DNA of 64,000 bases, from positions 1 through 64,000 of the forward strand of contig VAUL01000007.1 of NCBI GenBank assembly GCA_005774545.1, in the 5' to 3' direction. The translations under genes and the position numbers were made by a program. Numbering within the stretch: position 1 is the first letter of the stretch; every line of letters begins with the position of its first letter. The notes under the pieces are model-generated. The model searched no databases and was not told the DNA's origin. It saw only the letters and a list, made by a program, of their open reading frames with translations. Below are positions 51,140 through 59,443 of this stretch, piece by piece. The DNA is from Deltaproteobacteria bacterium (GTDB taxonomy: Bacteria; Desulfobacterota; Desulfuromonadia; Desulfuromonadales; BM103).

Positions 51140-51168
51140 TTGACAAGACAGACTTTATCGGCTTACTA
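51140..51168 (+). promoter_or_regulatory. Sigma-70 promoter of the first SAM riboswitch unit
   Basis: A consensus TTGACA (51140-51145) and TTACTA (51163-51168) are separated by 17 bases. Transcription should start near 51176, about 46 bases before the aptamer. Confidence 0.65.
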
Positions 51169-51221
51169 AAGAATGGTAGCACGACTCCCCGCGAAGATTG
51201 CGGGAAGTACATCATAGCCTT

Positions 51222-51361
51222 TTCATCAAGAGTGGCTGAGGGACAGGCCCTTTGACGCCACAGCAACCGATCCGCCCTTGCCTTTGCCGGCAACGGCGGG
51301 TGTCAGGTGCTAATTCCTGCCCGCCGGGCCCGCAAGGGTGTACAGGCGGGAAAGATGAGAA
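51222..51361 (+). promoter_or_regulatory. SAM-I (S-box) riboswitch 1
   Basis: The aptamer shows the conserved TCATCAAGAGTGGCTGAGGG, ACAGGCCC, the CAGCAACC core, CAGGTGCTAATTCC and a closing GATGAGAA that pairs with the 5' TTTTCATC as P1. The P1 3' strand is also complementary to TTCTCATC in the downstream terminator stem, so SAM binding should favour termination. It controls the PLP enzyme gene at 51469. Confidence 0.93.
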
Positions 51362-51401
51362 CGGCGCTTTGCAGACGGCAGCGGTTTAATCTCCGTCCCC
51401 G

Positions 51402-51441
51402 AAGCCCCTTCTCATCCCCACGCGAGAAGGGGCTTTTCTTC
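51402..51441 (+). terminator. Terminator of SAM riboswitch 1
   Basis: A perfect 12-bp stem (AAGCCCCTTCTC / GAGAAGGGGCTT) with a 10-base loop is followed by TTCTTCTTCC. Its 5' half contains the antiterminator partner of the riboswitch P1 strand. Confidence 0.9.
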
Positions 51442-51468
51442 TTCCGCCAACCTCACAAGGGGACGCCC

Positions 51469-52629
51469 ATGACCTGTCGCAACGAAAATCTGACCCTGGA
51501 GAGCCGCCTGGTCCAGACTGGCGTCGGCCGCGACGAACGCACCGGCGGGATCAGCTTTCCGATCTATCCCAGCGCCACCTACCGCCATCCCGGCGTCGGC
51601 GAGAGCACCGGCTACGACTACACCCGTTCGGGCAATCCGACCAGGCAGTTGCTCGAGGAGAGCCTCGCCCGCCTCGAAGGCGGGGCGCGCGGCCTGGCCT
51701 TCGCCTCGGGGATGGCGGCGCTGACCACCCTTTTCCTGCACTTTTCCTCCGGCGACCACGTCGTGGTGTCGCAGGACCTTTACGGCGGCACCTACCGGAT
51801 TCTCGACCAGGTATTCGCCAAGTTCGGGCTGAGAGTCAGCTATGTCGATACCAGCGACACCACCGCGGTGGCTGCGGCGATTCGCCCCGAGAGCAAGGCG
51901 CTGCTCGTCGAGACCCCGGGCAATCCGCTGCTCGGCGTTGCCGACCTGGCGGCACTCGGCGCCTTGTGCCGGGAACGCGGTCTGCTCTTCGTCGTCGACA
52001 ACACGTTCCTCACCCCGGTACTGCAGCGCCCCTTCGAATTCGGCGCCGACATCACCGTCTATTCGGCCACCAAATACTTCGGCGGCCACAACGATCTGTG
52101 TGCCGGCGCGCTGGTTGCCCGCACCCCGGAACTCGGCGACCGCCTTTATTTTCTGCAGAACTCGACCGGCGGGATTCTGCCGCCGCAGGACTGCTGGCTG
52201 CTGCTGCGCAGCCTCAAGACCCTGGCGTTGCGCCTGGAGCGCCACTGCGCCAACGCCCTGGCCGTGGCACGCTGGCTGGAGCAGCAGCCGAAGGTTACCG
52301 CCGTCTACTACCCGGGATTGGAACGGCACCCCGGCCATGCGCTGTCGAAACGCCAGTCAGCCGGGTTTGGCGGTATGCTCTCCTTCCGGGTCGATACCCC
52401 GGCAACGGCCCGGCAGGTCCTGAAGAGGCTGCAGCTGATCTCCTTCGCCGAAAGTCTCGGCGGCGTCGAATCCCTGATGACACTGCCGGCCGTGCAGACC
52501 CATGCCGACGTTCCCGAAGCCGAGCGGCGGCGGCTCGGCATCTGCGAAAGCCTGCTGCGGCTCTCGGTGGGAATCGAAAGCGCCTGTGATATCATTGCCG
52601 ATCTGGACCAGGCTTTGAATCAGTGCTGA
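51469..52629 (+). CDS. Cys/Met metabolism PLP enzyme (cystathionine gamma-synthase or sulfhydrylase type)
   Basis: This 386-residue trans-sulfuration enzyme shows IYPSATYRHPG, the active-site region GYDYTRSGNPTR, the cofactor-phosphate loop ASGMAAL, VETPGNPLLGV, and the PLP lysine in YSATKYFGGHNDL. I start it at ATG 51469, 34 bases after the riboswitch terminator. SAM control and proximity to metX indicate use of O-acetylhomoserine to make cystathionine or homocysteine; sequence alone does not separate gamma-synthase from lyase. A second, related enzyme follows, so the two probably do consecutive steps. Confidence 0.88.
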   Translation: MTCRNENLTLESRLVQTGVGRDERTGGISFPIYPSATYRHPGVGESTGYDYTRSGNPTRQLLEESLARLEGGARGLAFASGMAALTTLFLHFSSGDHVVVSQDLYGGTYRILDQVFAKFGLRVSYVDTSDTTAVAAAIRPESKALLVETPGNPLLGVADLAALGALCRERGLLFVVDNTFLTPVLQRPFEFGADITVYSATKYFGGHNDLCAGALVARTPELGDRLYFLQNSTGGILPPQDCWLLLRSLKTLALRLERHCANALAVARWLEQQPKVTAVYYPGLERHPGHALSKRQSAGFGGMLSFRVDTPATARQVLKRLQLISFAESLGGVESLMTLPAVQTHADVPEAERRRLGICESLLRLSVGIESACDIIADLDQALNQC

Positions 52630-52634
52630 GTGCA

Positions 52635-52687
52635 AGCGATGAGTAACTTCAACAACAGCACTCGCGCCGATTGGGCAACTCATCGCT
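52635..52687. repeat. 10-bp inverted repeat between the two trans-sulfuration genes
   Basis: AGCGATGAGT (52635-52644) and ACTCATCGCT (52678-52687) are perfect inverse copies with a 33-base loop, in the 88-base gap between the genes. There is no T tract, so it is not a classic terminator. It might modulate expression of the downstream gene. Confidence 0.5.
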
Positions 52688-52717
52688 CAGAACTAAATAG
52701 ACAAGGGCTCCCATTTC

Positions 52718-53866
52718 ATGACTGACAAGAACCTGCGCCCCGCGACGCTGCTCGTTCACCAGAAAACCGACCGTGACCCGCACACCGGGGCGTCGACCGT
52801 GCCGATCTACCAGGCATCGACCTACCACCATGCCGAAGGGAAAGCCGGCGAATACGACTACGCCCGCAGCGGCAATCCGAGCCGGCAGCAGGTCGAAGAT
52901 GCCATCGCTCTCCTGGAAGGGGGGGTACGCGGCTTTGCCTATGCGTCGGGGATGGCCGCCATCGGCAGCGCTCTTGCCCTGCTGAAAAGCGGCGACCACC
53001 TGATCGCCCCCGAGGACCTCTACGGCGGCTCCTGGCGCTACCTCAACACGGTCCTGCCGCAACAGGGGATCACGGCGAGTTTCGTCGACACGACCGATCT
53101 CGACAAGGTGGCCGCCGCCATCACCCCCGACACCCGGGCCATCTTCCTGGAAACGCCGTCCAATCCGCTGTTCAAGATCACCGACCTGCGCGGCGTCGCG
53201 GCCCTCGCCAGGGAGCGGCGGCTGCTGACCTTCCTCGACAACACCTTCATGACGCCGCTGCTGCAGCGCCCGCTCGATCTCGGCATCGACGTGGTCATCC
53301 ACAGCGCGACCAAGTTCCTCGGCGGCCACTCCGACCTGCTTGCCGGCCTGGTGACCACCGCCGACCCGGAGCTGGCCAAGCGTCTGAAGCACTTCCAGAA
53401 CGCCTTCGGCGCGGTCCTTGCCCCCTTCGACAGCTTTCTGCTGAACCGCGGCATCAAAACCCTCAAACTGCGCCTCGACGCTGCCCAGGCCAACGCGGCG
53501 ACCCTGGCCGCACGCCTGGCGGAGCACCCTGCCATCGACCGCGTCTACTACCCCGGGCTTGCCGACTTTCCCGGACGGGCTTTGCATGAACGGCAGGCCA
53601 CCGGCCCGGGCGCGGTCCTCTCCTTCGAACTGAAGGAAACCACCGGGGTGCGCCGGCTGCTCGAGCGCGTCCGTCTGCCGATCATTGCCCCGAGCCTCGG
53701 CGGGGTGGAGACGATTCTGACCCACTGCTGGAGCATGTCGCACGCCGCCATCCCCGCGGCGACCAAGCAGGAGCTGGGGATCCGCGAGACGCTGGTGCGC
53801 ATTTCCGCCGGCATCGAGGATGTCGAGGATCTCTGGGAGGACCTGGAACAGGCGCTTTCCGTTTGA
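52718..53866 (+). CDS. Cys/Met metabolism PLP enzyme (cystathionine beta-lyase type)
   Basis: This 382-residue enzyme is homologous to the gene upstream. Visible are IYQASTYHHAEG, YDYARSGNPSRQQVE, YASGMAAIGS, LETPSNPLFKITDL, and the PLP lysine in HSATKFLGGHSDLLAG. The C-terminal PSLGGVETILTHCWSMSHA resembles the beta-lyase/gamma-lyase group, so I favour cystathionine to homocysteine cleavage. It is in the same transcript as the SAM-regulated upstream gene. The promoter of the next riboswitch unit overlaps its stop codon. Confidence 0.87.
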   Translation: MTDKNLRPATLLVHQKTDRDPHTGASTVPIYQASTYHHAEGKAGEYDYARSGNPSRQQVEDAIALLEGGVRGFAYASGMAAIGSALALLKSGDHLIAPEDLYGGSWRYLNTVLPQQGITASFVDTTDLDKVAAAITPDTRAIFLETPSNPLFKITDLRGVAALARERRLLTFLDNTFMTPLLQRPLDLGIDVVIHSATKFLGGHSDLLAGLVTTADPELAKRLKHFQNAFGAVLAPFDSFLLNRGIKTLKLRLDAAQANAATLAARLAEHPAIDRVYYPGLADFPGRALHERQATGPGAVLSFELKETTGVRRLLERVRLPIIAPSLGGVETILTHCWSMSHAAIPAATKQELGIRETLVRISAGIEDVEDLWEDLEQALSV

Positions 53867-53891
53867 CTTTGTGCCGTATTTTCGCTAGAGT
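53863..53891 (+). promoter_or_regulatory. Sigma-70 promoter of the second SAM riboswitch unit
   Basis: TTGACT (53863-53868) and TAGAGT (53886-53891) are spaced by 17 bases. The -35 overlaps the stop codon of the preceding gene. The start near 53898 is about 16 bases before the aptamer. Confidence 0.6.
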
Positions 53892-53913
53892 TCCTGCGAT
53901 TTACCACAGCACG

Positions 53914-54051
53914 TCTTTATCGAGAGTGGCGGAGGGACAGGCCCTGCGAAGCCACAGCAACCGGTCCGCCGGAGCCCGCAGGGCGAAGGTGGGTGCCAGG
54001 TGCTAATTCCCGCCTGCCGGAGCCCGTTGCGGCGACGGCAGGGGAGATGAG
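53914..54051 (+). promoter_or_regulatory. SAM-I (S-box) riboswitch 2
   Basis: Its sequence parallels riboswitch 1: ATCGAGAGTGGCGGAGGGAC, AGGCCC, GAAGCCACAGCAACC, CCAGGTGCTAATTCC and a closing GAGATGAGG. The P3/P4 arms differ from copy 1 in length and sequence, so the two are old duplicates or independent family members. It controls metX. Confidence 0.93.
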
Positions 54052-54091
54052 GACGGTGCCCGCGATACGTCGTCTGCCCTGCACGTAACCG

Positions 54092-54131
54092 CGCGGCCCC
54101 TTCTCATTGCCGGGAAGGGGCCGCGTTTTTT
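54092..54131 (+). terminator. Terminator of SAM riboswitch 2
   Basis: An 11-bp GC-rich stem (CGCGGCCCCTT / AAGGGGCCGCG) is followed by TTTTTT. Its loop side contains TTCTCAT, complementary (with one G-U) to the ATGAGGA strand of P1, as needed for the switch. Confidence 0.9.
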
Positions 54132-54147
54132 CCGGAAAGGGATCCCG

Positions 54148-55269
54148 GTGACAGGATCGGTTGGCATTGTCAGCACCCGGCATGCGGAGTTCGATGTCGA
54201 ACTGCCGCTTGAGAGCGGTCGCATGCTCGGCCCGCTGACACTGGCCTATGAAACCTACGGCACCCTGAATGCCGCGCGCTCCAACGCGGTCTGGGTGGCC
54301 CATGCCTGGACCGGCGATGCGCACGCCGCCGGGCGCCACACCCCGGACGACCGCAAGACCGGCTGGTGGGACGACATGATCGGCCCCGGCAAGGTCCTCG
54401 ACACCGACCGCTACTTCGTCGTCTGCTCCAACGTCATCGGCTCCTGTTACGGCTCCACCGGCCCGACCAGCATCAACCCGCGAACCGGCAAACCTTACAA
54501 TCTGAATTTTCCGGTGATCATGGTCCGCGACATGGTCCGGGCGCAGCAGCTGCTGCGCGAGCATCTCGGCATCGACCGCGTGCTGGCGGTCATCGGCGGC
54601 AGCATGGGGGCGATGCAGGCGCTGGAATGGGGGATTCACTACCCCGGGCAGGTCGCCTCCATCATCCCCATCGCCGGGACCGGGCGGCCGTCGCCGATGG
54701 CCATCGCCCTCAACGCCCTGGCCCGTCAGGCGATCTACAACGACCCGATGTGGAAGAAAGGGAATTATCGCCCGGAGCATCCGCCGGCCGACGGCCTGGC
54801 ACTGGCCCGTGCGGTCGGCCACATCTCGTTTCTCTCCGAGGCGTCGATGAACCTCAAGTTCGGACGCCGCTTCGCGGTGCGCGACGGCGTCTTCGATTTC
54901 TTCGGCCAGTTCGAGATCGAACGCTATCTCGCCTATAACGGCCGCAACTTCGTCGACCGCTTCGACACCAACAGCTTCCTTTACCTCGCCAAGGCGCTCG
55001 ACCTCTACGACGTCGCCTGGGGCTTTGACGGACTCGACGAAGCCCTCTCCAGGCTGGCCTGCCCGTCGCAGTGGTTCGCCTTCACCTCCGACTGGCTCTA
55101 CCCGCCCTCCCAGACGGAAGAACTGGTGGCGGTCCTGCGCCGCCTCGGCCGGCCGGTCGAATACCACCTGGTCGATTCCGATTACGGCCACGACTCCTTT
55201 CTCGTCGAACCGGAAAAATTCACCTTCCGGATCAGCGACTTTCTGGAAAAAATTGCGGCGGCAAACTGA
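54148..55269 (+). CDS. metX: Homoserine O-acetyltransferase
   Basis: This 373-residue alpha/beta-hydrolase-fold enzyme makes O-acetylhomoserine, the activated substrate for the two PLP enzymes upstream. It has [36 protein letters not shown], the nucleophile elbow [12 protein letters not shown] (catalytic Ser), and the late Asp/His in TSDWLYPP and YGHDSFLVE. The start is GTG 54148, 17 bases after the terminator's T tract, with AAAGGG upstream. Some MetX-like proteins are succinyltransferases; that cannot be excluded. Confidence 0.94.
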   Translation: MTGSVGIVSTRHAEFDVELPLESGRMLGPLTLAYETYGTLNAARSNAVWVAHAWTGDAHAAGRHTPDDRKTGWWDDMIGPGKVLDTDRYFVVCSNVIGSCYGSTGPTSINPRTGKPYNLNFPVIMVRDMVRAQQLLREHLGIDRVLAVIGGSMGAMQALEWGIHYPGQVASIIPIAGTGRPSPMAIALNALARQAIYNDPMWKKGNYRPEHPPADGLALARAVGHISFLSEASMNLKFGRRFAVRDGVFDFFGQFEIERYLAYNGRNFVDRFDTNSFLYLAKALDLYDVAWGFDGLDEALSRLACPSQWFAFTSDWLYPPSQTEELVAVLRRLGRPVEYHLVDSDYGHDSFLVEPEKFTFRISDFLEKIAAAN

Positions 55270-55277
55270 GCCCCCCG

Positions 55278-55319
55278 AAAAAAAGCGGCGGATCCCCAAA
55301 GGAACCCGCCGCTTTTTTT
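55278..55319. terminator. Bidirectional terminator between metX and the 59-residue gene
   Basis: AAAAAAAGCGGCGG and its inverse CCGCCGCTTTTTTT form a long stem with A/T tracts on both sides, so it can stop metX transcripts and, on the minus strand, those from mnmH and the small Cys-rich gene. Confidence 0.88.
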
Positions 55320-55338
55320 CAAGAAACAGTCCGGACGT

Positions 55339-55518
55339 CTAGCCGCCGTCGTCACCGAACAGGTCGAGCTGATCGTAGCGATACCGCTCGACCCTGAACG
55401 GCATCGGGAAAAAGCGGGGGCACTCGACCAGCACAGCCGTCGCCGGCTGCTTGCAGCGCCGCACACATTTGGCACACAGGGCGTTGGCCGAAACCGGCTC
55501 CGATGACTTGACCGTCAT
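55339..55518 (-). CDS. 59-residue Cys-rich small protein overlapping mnmH
   Basis: An ATG at 55518 overlaps the mnmH stop (ATGA) and opens a 59-residue frame ending at TAG 55339, just before a terminator. The protein has CAKCVRRCKQ (Cys15, 18, 22) and CPRFFPMPF (Cys33), a compact pattern suitable for zinc or an Fe-S cluster, and an acidic C-terminus. The stop-start overlap, the same strand and the terminator right after it support a real, translationally coupled gene. I do not recognise a named family. A link to tRNA selenation or iron-sulfur chemistry is only a guess from position. Confidence 0.72.
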   Translation of the reverse strand: MTVKSSEPVSANALCAKCVRRCKQPATAVLVECPRFFPMPFRVERYRYDQLDLFGDDGG

Positions 55519-56576
55519 GCCCTCACCGCCGGCCCCTGCGCCAAAACCCGTCCGATTGCCGCCTTGACCGCCGCCAGCCCTGCCGCGTCGTCACCGCCCG
55601 GCACCTCGATGCGCCGCTGCGGCAGGGTATGCCGGTAAAGCGGATCATAGTAGGAAATCATCAGGCGTTTCACCAATTCTTCCCAGGCCCCGGCCTGCAG
55701 CAGATCGGTCAGTTCATCGACGGCCTGCCGGCCGAGCCGCTCCTTCAGGGCGCGCAGCGGCCGGGCAAATCCGTCCCGAAGGTCATCGCGCGCCGGATAG
55801 TCGGCCAGAATGTTGCGGACCCGGGTCGCCAACGGCGCCTCGACCCACAGCGATGTCTCCACTTGCAGGGCCTGGTAGACGCGCAGCGGCAAAATCAGCC
55901 GGCCGATATGCCGGCTCTCCCCCTCGGCCAGCGCATATCCCTCGGGCGCAACATGCCGCAAGGCGTCCCACAGCAGAGCCTCGAACATCCGCTGGGTCGG
56001 CTGCCGTGGCAGACCCAGATGGCCGAACGCGCTGCCGCGATGGTTGGCCAGTCCTTCCAGGTCGATCACCGGGTAGCCTTCACCGGCCAGGCGCTGGAGC
56101 AGGGCCGTCTTGCCGACACCGGTGAGCCCGCGCAGCACGATCAGCCGCCCCCACCGCCCCTGTTCAAAAAAATCCCGCACCAGACCGCGAAACGCCTTGT
56201 GCCCGCCGGCCATCTGTCTGGCCGGAACCCCGGCCAGTTCGAGAAACTGGGTCAGGGCACGACTGCGCATTCCGCCGCGCCAGCAGAATACCACGGCCGG
56301 CGGCGAACCCGCCGGCCGGGCCGCCTCAACCTGTGCGACCAGCGCCGGAATTTTCGGCGCCACCAGTTCCACCCCCCGGCGGCGGGCGGCCTGCTTGCTG
56401 ATCTGCTTGTAAAGCGTGCCGATCTCTTCCCGTTCGGCATCATCCAGGATCGGCACGTTGATCGCGCCCGGAATCGTCGCCTCGGCATATTCGGCAGGAC
56501 TGCGCGCATCGACCAACAGGGCACCTCGGTCGCGCAGAGCCAGGGCATGTTCCAGAGAGATCACGGAGTCTGACAT
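55515..56576 (-). CDS. mnmH: tRNA 2-selenouridine synthase
   Basis: This 353-residue enzyme replaces the sulfur of 2-thiouridine at tRNA position 34 by selenium, via a geranylated intermediate. The N-terminal rhodanese domain (VDARSPAEYAEATIPGAINV) carries the active-site cysteine in VVFCWRGGMRSRAL (Cys98). The second half has a P-loop, GLTGVGKT (residues 150-157). Its presence indicates the organism makes selenophosphate (SelD elsewhere). It overlaps the 59-residue gene. Confidence 0.93.
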   Translation of the reverse strand: MSDSVISLEHALALRDRGALLVDARSPAEYAEATIPGAINVPILDDAEREEIGTLYKQISKQAARRRGVELVAPKIPALVAQVEAARPAGSPPAVVFCWRGGMRSRALTQFLELAGVPARQMAGGHKAFRGLVRDFFEQGRWGRLIVLRGLTGVGKTALLQRLAGEGYPVIDLEGLANHRGSAFGHLGLPRQPTQRMFEALLWDALRHVAPEGYALAEGESRHIGRLILPLRVYQALQVETSLWVEAPLATRVRNILADYPARDDLRDGFARPLRALKERLGRQAVDELTDLLQAGAWEELVKRLMISYYDPLYRHTLPQRRIEVPGGDDAAGLAAVKAAIGRVLAQGPAVRA

Positions 56577-56645
56577 CGAAGCCTCGTTAGCATACCCGGT
56601 TATACCTTGAAGCCCTGCTCACGGCAATGCTCCAGTCTGCTGACG

Positions 56646-56673
56646 AAAAAAGCGAGACCAACCGGGGCCTCGC
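56646..56673 (-). terminator. Terminator after the CBS-domain gene
   Basis: On the minus strand, GCGAGGCC and GGTCTCGC form an 8-bp stem (one G-U) followed by TTTTTT. It lies 30 bases beyond the CBS gene stop. Confidence 0.75.
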
Positions 56674-56702
56674 TCGTGGAGCAAAACGACAAAGGAACGG
56701 CT

Positions 56703-57536
56703 TCAATGCCAAAGCCTGCCGACCTCCCGGCCAGGGAACAGCGGGGTCGGACGGTTCTCCATGGCAAGCTGCTGATTTTCGAGAATGCGGCTCAAATCGG
56801 TCTGGGTCAGAACCCCGGCCATCCCCCCCGCTTCGTTTACAACCAGCAGACGGCGCACTTCGCGATCACGCATCAGGTCGATGGCAGTCCCCGGGGTCGC
56901 CGAAGCCGCGATGGTCAGCACCGGCGCCGTCATTACGGACCGTACCGGCAAGGCGCCGATATCGGCGCCGGTGGCTACCAGGCGGACGGCATCGCGCTCG
57001 GTGAAGATCCCGACCGGCTGTCCGCCATCGATGACCACCACCCCGCTGATCGCGTGACTGGCCATCAACGCCAGAGCGTTTCGCGCGGAGACCTCGGCAG
57101 GGACGGTCCTGACGTGGCTGGTCATCAGTTCCGAAACATCCCGGGTGCGCGAAAAGACCTCGTCGCGGAACGCCCGCACCAGGTCGGTCTGAGTAAAGAT
57201 GCCGGACAGCTCCATCTGGTCGCCGAGCACCACCAGGTGACGGATGCCGTTTTCCCGGAACAGCCCGTAGGCAGCGGCCACCGTCAGGTCGGCGGGGGCG
57301 GTCAGGACCGGCTTGCTCATCACCTCGCGAATGCACAGGGAAGGCTGGCCGATCACCCAGTTGGCGGCAAAGACCACATCCCGCTCGGTCAGGATCCCGA
57401 CCGGGTCGCCGTTCAAAAGGACCACAAGACAGCTGATGCGCCGGGCACTCATCAGCTTGAGCGCCTCGATAACCAGCATGCCGGCATCGACGGAAATCAC
57501 CGGGCGCGATGCCAATTCGCCAATCGTCCGGTCCAC
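56703..57536 (-). CDS. Protein with four CBS domains
   Basis: This 277-residue protein consists of two CBS pairs, at residues about 8-62, 70-130, 138-190 and 200-255. Each repeat has the recurring pattern (GILTERDVVFA, GIFTQTDLVRAF, GIFTERDAVRLVA, GVLTQTDLSRIL). CBS pairs bind adenosyl nucleotides such as AMP, ATP or SAM. No catalytic or transport domain is attached, so it may be a stand-alone energy sensor. The start is GTG 57536, with GAGGAG 5 bases upstream. Confidence 0.9.
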   Translation of the reverse strand: MDRTIGELASRPVISVDAGMLVIEALKLMSARRISCLVVLLNGDPVGILTERDVVFAANWVIGQPSLCIREVMSKPVLTAPADLTVAAAYGLFRENGIRHLVVLGDQMELSGIFTQTDLVRAFRDEVFSRTRDVSELMTSHVRTVPAEVSARNALALMASHAISGVVVIDGGQPVGIFTERDAVRLVATGADIGALPVRSVMTAPVLTIAASATPGTAIDLMRDREVRRLLVVNEAGGMAGVLTQTDLSRILENQQLAMENRPTPLFPGREVGRLWH

Positions 57537-57689
57537 GCGAACTCCTCCCCCTTCCCAAGGCCCTGCCTGCCGGCAACGACCGCCCCGCTCCGCGCTTTCG
57601 CGATCAGCCGCTACGGCAACCGGCGGCCACCCATAGTAAAAAACAGGAAAAAACCCGCAGGAACAGCTTTTTGCAAGTTCAATTCCATC

Positions 57690-58445
57690 TCAAGGCACAT
57701 CCGTTACGCGCAACCATCGCACCAGATTTTCGGCAAGCTTGCGGTTGTTCCCCTCAAGGTAGCGGTTCTGAAACAGGGCATCGTCGCCAAACACGGCAAA
57801 ACGGCCGTGGCCGGAGGAGCCGGCCACCGCCACGACAAACGATTGCACCGCATCCCCGACACTCAGTTGCCTGTCGCCATTGAGATCCACCCACCCGTGC
57901 TCGCTGGTCTGACCGAGAGGAGCAATGACCGGGGTGGTGCCGCGCAGGGCCCAGGCCCCGTAAACGGCAAAATCCCGGAGATTCTCGGTCAGCACATGCG
58001 GCTGGACGCTCACCCGGAAATCCTGCCGATTGTTGCCGATGACGTGGTTTTGCTCGCGCAGGGTATAGTTGGTGAATTCGATTTCGAAAGCATGCAGAAG
58101 CTGCTCGAACGGCGGCGCGATGTGCAGCATGACCGCCAGCCCCCCCCCTGCCGCGACAAAGGCACGGACAGCGGCCACCTCTTCCGGAGCAAACGGACGG
58201 AAGGCTCCGGAACTGACCAGCACGTCGACCCCGGCCAACTGCGCCGGATCAAGGGGCTGACTGCAGGTACGCACCTCGTAGCCGGCGGCGGTGAAAATCC
58301 CCGCCAGCGACGACAGGTCGAGAGGGCGTTCGCCCCTGGCCAGAAAGGGCTGAGCGTGCCCTTCGTCAAACAGCACCACCGGCGCGGCCAGCAATGTCTG
58401 CGGCAACAGCAGCAGTCCGAGCAACAGGCAAACCAGACATCTCAT
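57690..58445 (-). CDS. Exported ThuA/GATase-like protein with EF-hand-like segment
   Basis: This 251-residue protein starts at ATG 58445, 6 bases after AGGAGG. A signal peptide (MRCLVCLLLGLLLLPQTLLAA) is followed by VVLFDEGHAQPFLA, VDVLVSSGAFRPFAPEEVAA and GGGLAVMLHI, a glutamine-amidotransferase-like fold as in ThuA or DUF4350 proteins, without an obvious catalytic cysteine. DLNGDRQLSVGDAV looks like a calcium-binding EF-hand/dockerin loop. It is probably periplasmic or secreted. The function is unknown; the fold assignment is tentative. Confidence 0.7.
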   Translation of the reverse strand: MRCLVCLLLGLLLLPQTLLAAPVVLFDEGHAQPFLARGERPLDLSSLAGIFTAAGYEVRTCSQPLDPAQLAGVDVLVSSGAFRPFAPEEVAAVRAFVAAGGGLAVMLHIAPPFEQLLHAFEIEFTNYTLREQNHVIGNNRQDFRVSVQPHVLTENLRDFAVYGAWALRGTTPVIAPLGQTSEHGWVDLNGDRQLSVGDAVQSFVVAVAGSSGHGRFAVFGDDALFQNRYLEGNNRKLAENLVRWLRVTDVP

Positions 58446-58697
58446 TGTCAACCTCCTGAGCCTCCCCACGACCGAATGTTCGCCATTTGACGAGCGCCTG
58501 CCGCCAGATCGCTTTGCCGGCGACACTGACAGCTGACCATATCAGTCGGCAATCACGAGGGATTTTCGATTGCGGCCGGACCGACCCGACACCAACGGCC
58601 GCGGCCACATACGAAAAAGCAAGACGCATTCCGAAAAATGTGCTATGTAAAGCCTGTTTGCCCTGGCGGCAAATTATTTCCCGGAGGTCATTGCACC

Positions 58698-59162
58698 ATG
58701 GACAAGGTCGAACTGCAAAAGGCGATCAAGGCATCCATGCAAACGGAAAAGGACGCCATGGACTATTACCGGCAAGGTGCCGAGCGGATGCCGGACGACA
58801 AGGCCCGGGCCACCTTCGAACTGCTTGCCCGTGAAGAGTACCAGCACGCCGAGTCGTTCTACCGGATCTATCCCGGCGATGATATCCCGTCCTTCGAGGA
58901 CTTCATGGCCACCCCCCCCGATACGACCTCGGTCTGGTGGCGCACCCTGCAGACGCTTCTGACGCAGGACTTCGACGAGCGGAAAGCCCTGGAACTGGCC
59001 ATCGAACAGGAAGAGGCGCTGGAAAAGGAACTGCGGGCCATGGCGGCCAGGGTCACGGATCCCGAGGTGGCCCGCGTCTATCTTGCCAACGCCAGTTCCA
59101 CGCATCACCACCTCGAAGTAATCGAGGAAGAATACCGGGCCATGTTCGGCATGGGCGGCTGA
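58698..59162 (+). CDS. Ferritin-like / rubrerythrin-type protein
   Basis: This 154-residue helical protein has the repeated diiron ligand pattern EKDAMDYYRQGAE, AREEYQHAESFYRIY, EQEEALEKEL and THHHLEVIEEEY, giving four Glu/His-bearing helices. It lacks a C-terminal rubredoxin domain, so it would need a separate donor; the rubredoxin at 9467 is a possible partner. Likely roles are peroxide reduction or iron handling. ATG 58698 has GGAGG 10 bases upstream; the longer reading to 58638 is not supported. Confidence 0.85.
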   Translation: MDKVELQKAIKASMQTEKDAMDYYRQGAERMPDDKARATFELLAREEYQHAESFYRIYPGDDIPSFEDFMATPPDTTSVWWRTLQTLLTQDFDERKALELAIEQEEALEKELRAMAARVTDPEVARVYLANASSTHHHLEVIEEEYRAMFGMGG

Positions 59163-59275
59163 GCCCACGGGATTAAATATTTGCTTGCCCCTCCCGGCAT
59201 GGACGGGTTACCATCCCCTCCATAGTGGGTTTTCAGGATCTACCCACAAGATCTTGTGCTTCACGGGAGGCCACG

Positions 59276-59362
59276 ATGCGGGAATGCAAACAGTGCGGGA
59301 AATCCTATTCTGCAGCCTGTCGGCAGTGCCACGCACCGCGCCGCACCAAGTCCGGCTGTTGA
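59276..59362 (+). CDS. 28-residue CxxC/CxxC microprotein
   Basis: An ATG at 59276, 5 bases after GGGAGG, opens a 28-residue frame with CKQCG (Cys4, Cys7), CRQCH (Cys15, Cys18), a basic stretch and a final cysteine, which is a minimal zinc-knuckle pattern. It is preceded by a 6-bp inverted repeat (GTGGGT / ACCCAC, 59226-59246). It lies 113 bases after the rubrerythrin-like gene and 81 bases before the monohaem cytochrome. It is too short for routine gene callers; expression is inferred from the strong ribosome-binding site. Confidence 0.55.
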   Translation: MRECKQCGKSYSAACRQCHAPRRTKSGC

Positions 59363-59443
59363 TTTGACATGCCGTGCCGTCGGCAACGGCCCGACGGGCG
59401 CTGCTGGACGGAGCATCTTCGCGCCTTGCTCAAAGGAACTCCC

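Noticed and set aside
52639-52725. A 28-codon ORF between the two trans-sulfuration genes
   Set aside because: There is no good ribosome-binding site, it overlaps the next start out of frame, and its ends coincide with the inverted repeat, which explains the sequence better.
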